Shown: positions 38,432 through 42,702 of the stretch, piece after piece
How positions within the stretch are numbered: the first letter of the stretch is position 1
How the letters are laid out: every line of letters begins with the position of its first letter
From: an uncultured Eubacteriales bacterium
GTDB taxonomy: Bacteria > Bacillota > Clostridia > Lachnospirales > CAG-274
Direction: 5' to 3'
Length of the DNA: 42,702 bases
NCBI GenBank assembly: GCA_949738935.1
Contig: CATJCJ010000305.1
Span: 1-42,702 of the forward strand
Program-made: the position numbers and the translations under genes
The notes under the pieces: generated by a model
The model's database searches: none
What the model saw: the letters and a program-made list of their open reading frames with translations, nothing else
What the model was told of the DNA's origin: nothing

Positions 38432-39814
38432 ATGAACAATTCCCCTCAAAGTGCTACCAAAGGATTCACTAAAGCCTTTTGGGTCAGCAACACAGTCGAA
38501 CTGTTTGAACGCATGGCTTATTATGCTGTGTTTATCGTTCTCACGATCTATTTATCCAGTATTTTAGGTTTTAATGATTTAGAAGCAAGTATGATATCCG
38601 GTCTTTTCTCCGGCGGATTGTATTTACTTCCTATTTTTTCGGGAGCTTATGCTGATAAGATAGGTTTCCGACGGTCTATGATCATTGCCTTTTCACTTCT
38701 TTCCATCGGATATTTGGGATTAGGAGTATTACCTACCCTGCTTGAATCGGCGGGGCTGGTTACTTATGGTGAAGTAACCCGTTTTTCCGGTTTGCCGGAC
38801 AGCAATGCCCGTTGGATGATAGTTCCTGTCCTGACTATACTTATGATAGGAGGCTCTTTTATCAAATCTATCATTTCTGCATCAGTAGCCAAAGAGACAA
38901 CAGAAGCTACACGTGCACGGGGTTACTCCATTTTCTATATGATGGTAAATATTGGTGCTTTCACCGGTAAAACCATTATTGATCCACTGAGAAACTTTAT
39001 AGGTGAGCAGGCGTATATTTACATCAATTATTTTTCCGGTGGCATGACATTGCTTGCTCTTCTGGCAGTGATTTTCTTCTATAAATCAACACATACGGCG
39101 GGTGAAGGAAAAAGTATGCATGAAATCTGGCGTGGTTTTGTACGAATCATGACTAATTGGCGATTACTGATTCTTATTTTAATCATTACCGGATTCTGGA
39201 TGGTGCAACAACAATTGTATGCCACTATGCCGAAGTATGTTATTCGTATGGCGGGCGAAACAGCGAAGCCAGGGTGGATTGCTAATGTTAATCCTTTTGT
39301 GGTGGTTTGTTGTGTCAGTTTTATTACCCGGTTGATGGCAAAGCGTACCGCTATCACTTCTATGAATATCGGTATGTTTCTGATTCCGGTTTCAGCATTA
39401 TTGATGGCTTGTGGTAACCTGCTTGGAAATGATATAATATCCGGCATGACTAATATTACCTTAATGATGATTGTTGGTATTGTAATACAGGCGTTGGCTG
39501 AATGTTTTATTTCTCCGCGCTATCTTGAATATTTCTCTTTACAAGCACCTAAAGGCGAAGAAGGAATGTATCTGGGATTCAGTCATCTGCACTCATTCCT
39601 CTCTTCTATCTTTGGTTTTGGGCTGGCTGGTATTTTATTAACGAAATATTGTCCGGATCCAATTTTGTTTGAATCACATGAAGCATGGGAGGCTGCCAGT
39701 GTGAATGCTCATTATATCTGGTATTATTTTGCGGGTATAGGATTGGTAGCAGCTATTGCTCTTCTTATTTTCGCTAAAATCACCCAATCCATCGACAAAA
39801 AGAAGAAAGCATAA
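38432..39814 (+). CDS. MFS transporter (POT-like)
   Basis: 460 aa, about 12 TM; FWVSNTVELFERMAYYAVF, SGAYADKIGFRRSMIIAF, ARGYSIFYMMVNIGAFTG. Confidence 0.85.
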   Translation: MNNSPQSATKGFTKAFWVSNTVELFERMAYYAVFIVLTIYLSSILGFNDLEASMISGLFSGGLYLLPIFSGAYADKIGFRRSMIIAFSLLSIGYLGLGVLPTLLESAGLVTYGEVTRFSGLPDSNARWMIVPVLTILMIGGSFIKSIISASVAKETTEATRARGYSIFYMMVNIGAFTGKTIIDPLRNFIGEQAYIYINYFSGGMTLLALLAVIFFYKSTHTAGEGKSMHEIWRGFVRIMTNWRLLILILIITGFWMVQQQLYATMPKYVIRMAGETAKPGWIANVNPFVVVCCVSFITRLMAKRTAITSMNIGMFLIPVSALLMACGNLLGNDIISGMTNITLMMIVGIVIQALAECFISPRYLEYFSLQAPKGEEGMYLGFSHLHSFLSSIFGFGLAGILLTKYCPDPILFESHEAWEAASVNAHYIWYYFAGIGLVAAIALLIFAKITQSIDKKKKA

Positions 39815-39837
39815 GGCATATTTTCTTCTTTTTTGTG

Positions 39838-39845
39838 TATATTTG
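39838..39845 (+). promoter_or_regulatory. -7 element TATATTTG upstream of the MBL hydrolase gene
   Basis: TAnnTTTG match. Confidence 0.45.
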
Positions 39846-39902
39846 CCGTCACTTTGCCACAAAAGTTGATGGCAATTTGCATTTTAAAGAAAAGGATACG
39901 AA

Positions 39903-40706
39903 ATGAAAGTAAAATTTATAAGCCTGGCAAGTGGCAGTAGTGGAAACTGCTATTATCTGGGTACTGATACATATGGAATACTAATCGATGCCGGCATTGG
40001 AATACGAACGATAAAAAAGACACTGAGAGACATTAATGTAGCAATGGAGTCCATACGTGCTGTGTTTGTGACTCATGATCACGCCGATCATATCAAAGCT
40101 GTAGGACATTTGGGGGAAAAACTGAATATTCCGGTTTATACAACGGCTCGTGTTCATGCCGGAATTAATAAGAGTTATTGTATGACGGAGAAGTTACATT
40201 CTTCTGTCCGTTATCTGGAAAAGGAACAGCCGATGGAATTGGAGGATTTCCATATAGAGTCTTTCGAAGTCCCTCATGACGGAACAGATAATGTGGGTTA
40301 TTGCATTGAGATAGATGGTAAGATCTTCTCTTTCCTTACTGACCTTGGCGAGATCACTCCTACCGCTGCCAAATACATCCGCAAAGCCAATTACCTGATT
40401 CTTGAAGCCAATTATGATGAAGAGATGTTGAAGATGGGACCTTATCCGCAATATCTGAAAGAACGTATATCAAGCGGTACGGGACATATGAGTAATATAG
40501 CAACAGCCGAATTCCTGGCAGAGAACTTTACCGAAGATCTACGTTATATCTGGCTTTGCCACCTGAGTAAAGATAATAATCATCCGGAATTGGCATACAA
40601 GACTGTGGAATGGAAATTAAAGAACAAAGGAATCATTGTAGGTAAAGATGTGCAACTGCTTGCATTAAAGCGAAGTACGCCATCAGATCTGTATGAATTC
40701 GAATGA
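39903..40706 (+). CDS. WalJ/YycJ-like metallo-beta-lactamase fold hydrolase
   Basis: 267 aa; KFISLASGSSGNCYYLGT, VFVTHDHADHIKAVGHL, GTGHMSN, LCHLSKDNNHPELA. Confidence 0.9.
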   Translation: MKVKFISLASGSSGNCYYLGTDTYGILIDAGIGIRTIKKTLRDINVAMESIRAVFVTHDHADHIKAVGHLGEKLNIPVYTTARVHAGINKSYCMTEKLHSSVRYLEKEQPMELEDFHIESFEVPHDGTDNVGYCIEIDGKIFSFLTDLGEITPTAAKYIRKANYLILEANYDEEMLKMGPYPQYLKERISSGTGHMSNIATAEFLAENFTEDLRYIWLCHLSKDNNHPELAYKTVEWKLKNKGIIVGKDVQLLALKRSTPSDLYEFE

Positions 40707-40794
40707 AAGCAATAAAAACGGCTAAAAAAGTTCCTGTTTTGTTTGGCTGAATAAAACAAAAAATCTACCTTTGCAAGCGCAAATGAGAAGATAA

Positions 40795-40867
40795 GCACTC
40801 TTAGCTCAGTTGGTAGAGCAACTGACTCTTAATCAGTGGGTCCAGGGTTCGAATCCCTGAGGGTGTA
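40795..40867 (+). tRNA. tRNA-Lys(CUU)
   Basis: GCACTCT/AGGGTGT acceptor, ACTGA-CTCTTAA-TCAGT anticodon arm (CTT), T arm CCAGGGTTCGAATCCCTG; preceded by TACCTTTG at 40766-40773. Confidence 0.94.
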
Positions 40868-40889
40868 CAAGCATTTTGTAAAATAAAAG

Positions 40890-40928
40890 AATCCGTTGTA
40901 TTTTGAATAAATACAACGGATTTTCTTT
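40890..40928. terminator. Rho-independent terminator after tRNA-Lys
   Basis: AATCCGTTGTATT-ttgaata-AATACAACGGATT-TTCTTTT; may serve both directions. Confidence 0.85.
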
Positions 40929-40963
40929 TATTATTAATAGATTCTTTCTGTTTCTGGCTTATT

Positions 40964-41284
40964 CTAATGTACCATTTTCAGTCCTACTACTCCTGTCAGA
41001 ATCAGCAGTACAAACAGCAGTCTGAATATATTTGTTGAATCATGAAAGAAGAAGATACCGATAAGAACTGTCCCTATTGCTCCGATTCCTGTCCAGATGA
41101 CATATGCAGTGCCAATAGGAATTGTTCTCTGTGCAAGATATAGCAAGAAACCACTTGCTCCCATAGAAACAATGGATATGGTGATGAATAAATAGAAATA
41201 TTTCTCATAAATACTTGCCAGTTTGAACCCCAAAGGCCATCCTATTTCCAGTAGCCCGGCTCCAATCAATAATAACCATGCCAT
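40964..41284 (-). CDS. SMR-family exporter, Gdx/SugE-like
   Basis: 106 aa, 4 TM; GAGLLEIGWPLGFKLA, IPIGTAYVIWTGIGAIGTVLIGIFFFHDSTN..GVVGLKM. Confidence 0.87.
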   Translation of the reverse strand: MAWLLLIGAGLLEIGWPLGFKLASIYEKYFYLFITISIVSMGASGFLLYLAQRTIPIGTAYVIWTGIGAIGTVLIGIFFFHDSTNIFRLLFVLLILTGVVGLKMVH

Positions 41285-41335
41285 AATTTAATTATTTAAA
41301 ATTTTCAGTAAAGATATGAGCTTGGTTAGAAAAAG

Positions 41336-41355
41336 TAATTGATAATTATCAATTA
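41336..41355. promoter_or_regulatory. 20-bp perfect palindrome, candidate operator
   Basis: TAATTGATAATTATCAATTA is identical to its reverse complement; lies between divergent genes. Confidence 0.6.
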
Positions 41356-41379
41356 AGTATTTTAATAGATAAAATCAGT

Positions 41380-41387
41380 TATATTTG
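41380..41387 (+). promoter_or_regulatory. -7 element TATATTTG for the Crp-like regulator
   Basis: TAnnTTTG match 23 nt before the ATG. Confidence 0.55.
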
Positions 41388-41409
41388 TCGGACAAAATAT
41401 AGTCATGTT

Positions 41410-41988
41410 ATGGATATTACATCATTTTCCTGTCCTTCAAAGGATACCATTTTACAGAATACAATGAATAAATTGGAGTCTATATGGGATGAAATTTCCT
41501 ATCCTAAAGGATTTATTTTGTTCACTAAAGATAAGATCGAACGTGATGTATATCTGATAAAGCAAGGTATCGCCAGGGCCTATATTGAAGTGGACGGAAG
41601 AGATATTACAATCTGGTTTGGGAAGGAAAATGATATTATTATATCTGCTCAGGGATATGTGAATGGTGAGAAAGGGTATGAGACGATAGAGCTTTTAGAG
41701 GATTCCGTGTTGTACAAAATGAATTTAAAACAGTTGCATGAATTGTATCAGCAAGATCTGGAAGTATGCAATTGGGCACGGAAATTCATAGAAAAAGAAT
41801 TTGTAGGAACCGAACATCGCCTTATTTCCAGTTTGTCTATGACGGCAACCGAACGCTATCTCCGGCTTATGAAAGAGAAACCGGAGATTTTACAGCGTGT
41901 ACAGTTGCGGCATATTGCTTCCTATCTTGGTATTTCATCGGAGCACCTGAGTAGGATACGTGCCAACACTAAAAGTATGACAATATAA
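41410..41988 (+). CDS. Crp/Fnr-family transcriptional regulator
   Basis: 192 aa; cyclic-nucleotide-binding-like fold, C-terminal HTH LRHIASYLGISSEHLSRIRAN. Confidence 0.88.
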   Translation: MDITSFSCPSKDTILQNTMNKLESIWDEISYPKGFILFTKDKIERDVYLIKQGIARAYIEVDGRDITIWFGKENDIIISAQGYVNGEKGYETIELLEDSVLYKMNLKQLHELYQQDLEVCNWARKFIEKEFVGTEHRLISSLSMTATERYLRLMKEKPEILQRVQLRHIASYLGISSEHLSRIRANTKSMTI

Positions 41989-42020
41989 ATAAGGTATTCA
42001 TGAATTACGGTAGGATCTGA

Positions 42021-42608
42021 TTACTTTTGCCTTGCCAGTCGCCACACTACTTCTGCCTTTTTGGCCAGAATGAGTGAATCTGCATCGATTTTAACTACAT
42101 TCAGGGTATCAGTTCCTGTAATGGTCTGTTTGTTGCCAATACTTTCATATCGCAGAGTCAGTGTCCAATTATCCAGATTCCAGTTTTTTATCAGTAAAGT
42201 TGCCATATTCACAGAACTGGCCGTTCCGTTTTGATTGAGTGTGAATCCTTGCATCTCTTTGAGATTTATAGGATTGGGTTCAAGCCAGGTTCCCTGAATA
42301 TAGTAATAAGGAGAATGCACGGTAATTGTTAGCTCGTCGGCTTTCAGAATTTTAACTCCGTCTATATCTTCATGGGTGCAGGTTACTCTGACAGAATCAT
42401 TGAGTAATACTCCGGGCACTTTCTGTGGATTGGCATCCATTGTGCTGATGTTTACCGTATCTCCCTGATCAGAGATAATTGTCAGGTTGTTCATGCTTGC
42501 ATCATACACGATTCCGTTAATAATCTGAGTGGCTGGAGCTTGTTTGCATGAAATAATGCCAGCCAATAAAAATACCACTGAAGTCGACAGATAAACTAAT
42601 TTCTTCAT
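42021..42608 (-). CDS. Lipocalin-like lipoprotein
   Basis: 195 aa; lipobox FLLAGIISC; IQGTWLEPNPINLKEMQGFTLNQNGTASSVNM. Confidence 0.65.
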   Translation of the reverse strand: MKKLVYLSTSVVFLLAGIISCKQAPATQIINGIVYDASMNNLTIISDQGDTVNISTMDANPQKVPGVLLNDSVRVTCTHEDIDGVKILKADELTITVHSPYYYIQGTWLEPNPINLKEMQGFTLNQNGTASSVNMATLLIKNWNLDNWTLTLRYESIGNKQTITGTDTLNVVKIDADSLILAKKAEVVWRLARQK

Positions 42609-42702
42609 ATTCTTCTATGTTGTATTCCTAATAATTGAATACTTTTTTATTTGTTATTAACTTTATAAATCAATTAGTTATCTCTTTTCTCTCATTTTTC
42701 AA

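Noticed and set aside
41285-41335. Guanidine riboswitch upstream of the SMR gene
   Set aside because: Short AT-rich spacer with no recognisable ykkC-type conserved motifs.
1-42702. CRISPR array, prophage, intact insertion sequence, rRNA operon
   Set aside because: No regularly spaced direct repeats, cas, transposase, phage structural or rRNA sequence recognised.

Overview
Chromosomal window that looks like Bacteroides/Bacteroidales: AT-rich, with recurring TAnnTTTG -7 promoter elements, no strong Shine-Dalgarno pattern, and matching gene families. From left to right: tandem tRNA-Pro(UGG); trmN6-like methyltransferase; lon-tgt-lptG-like operon; a TlpA-like protein without a CxxC; serB; a DEAD-box helicase; a 14.8 kb minus-strand capsule/exopolysaccharide cluster (wza, kinase-less wzz-like, Wzy/ligase-like, flippase, four glycosyltransferases, radical SAM/SPASM-like enzyme, sugar-1-P transferase, Wzi, rmlC, ugd); a HU/SPOR protein; zinc-ribbon/FHA protein; LTA-synthase-like sulfatase; SAM methyltransferase; uxaB-lacI/uxaC uronate genes; a second, orphan wza + full BY-kinase wzc pair; HAD phosphatase; MFS transporter; WalJ-like MBL hydrolase; tRNA-Lys(CUU); Gdx/SugE-like SMR with a divergent Crp/Fnr regulator; and a lipoprotein. 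The strongest unexplained signal is the ~300-nt 5' leader of the orphan wza-wzc pair (about 34424-34722). It follows a near-ideal Bacteroides promoter and can form two mutually exclusive long-helix folds. One of these is a 22-bp terminator-like hairpin overlapping a 28-codon hydrophobic leader ORF. It is a candidate new attenuator or regulatory RNA. Other notable items are a 94-bp hairpin/MITE-like element inside the capsule cluster, an uncalled 48-aa membrane miniprotein, interleaved divergent promoters at lacI/uxaC, and a 20-bp perfect palindrome between gdx and the Crp-like regulator. All calls are from reading the sequence; no database search was run.
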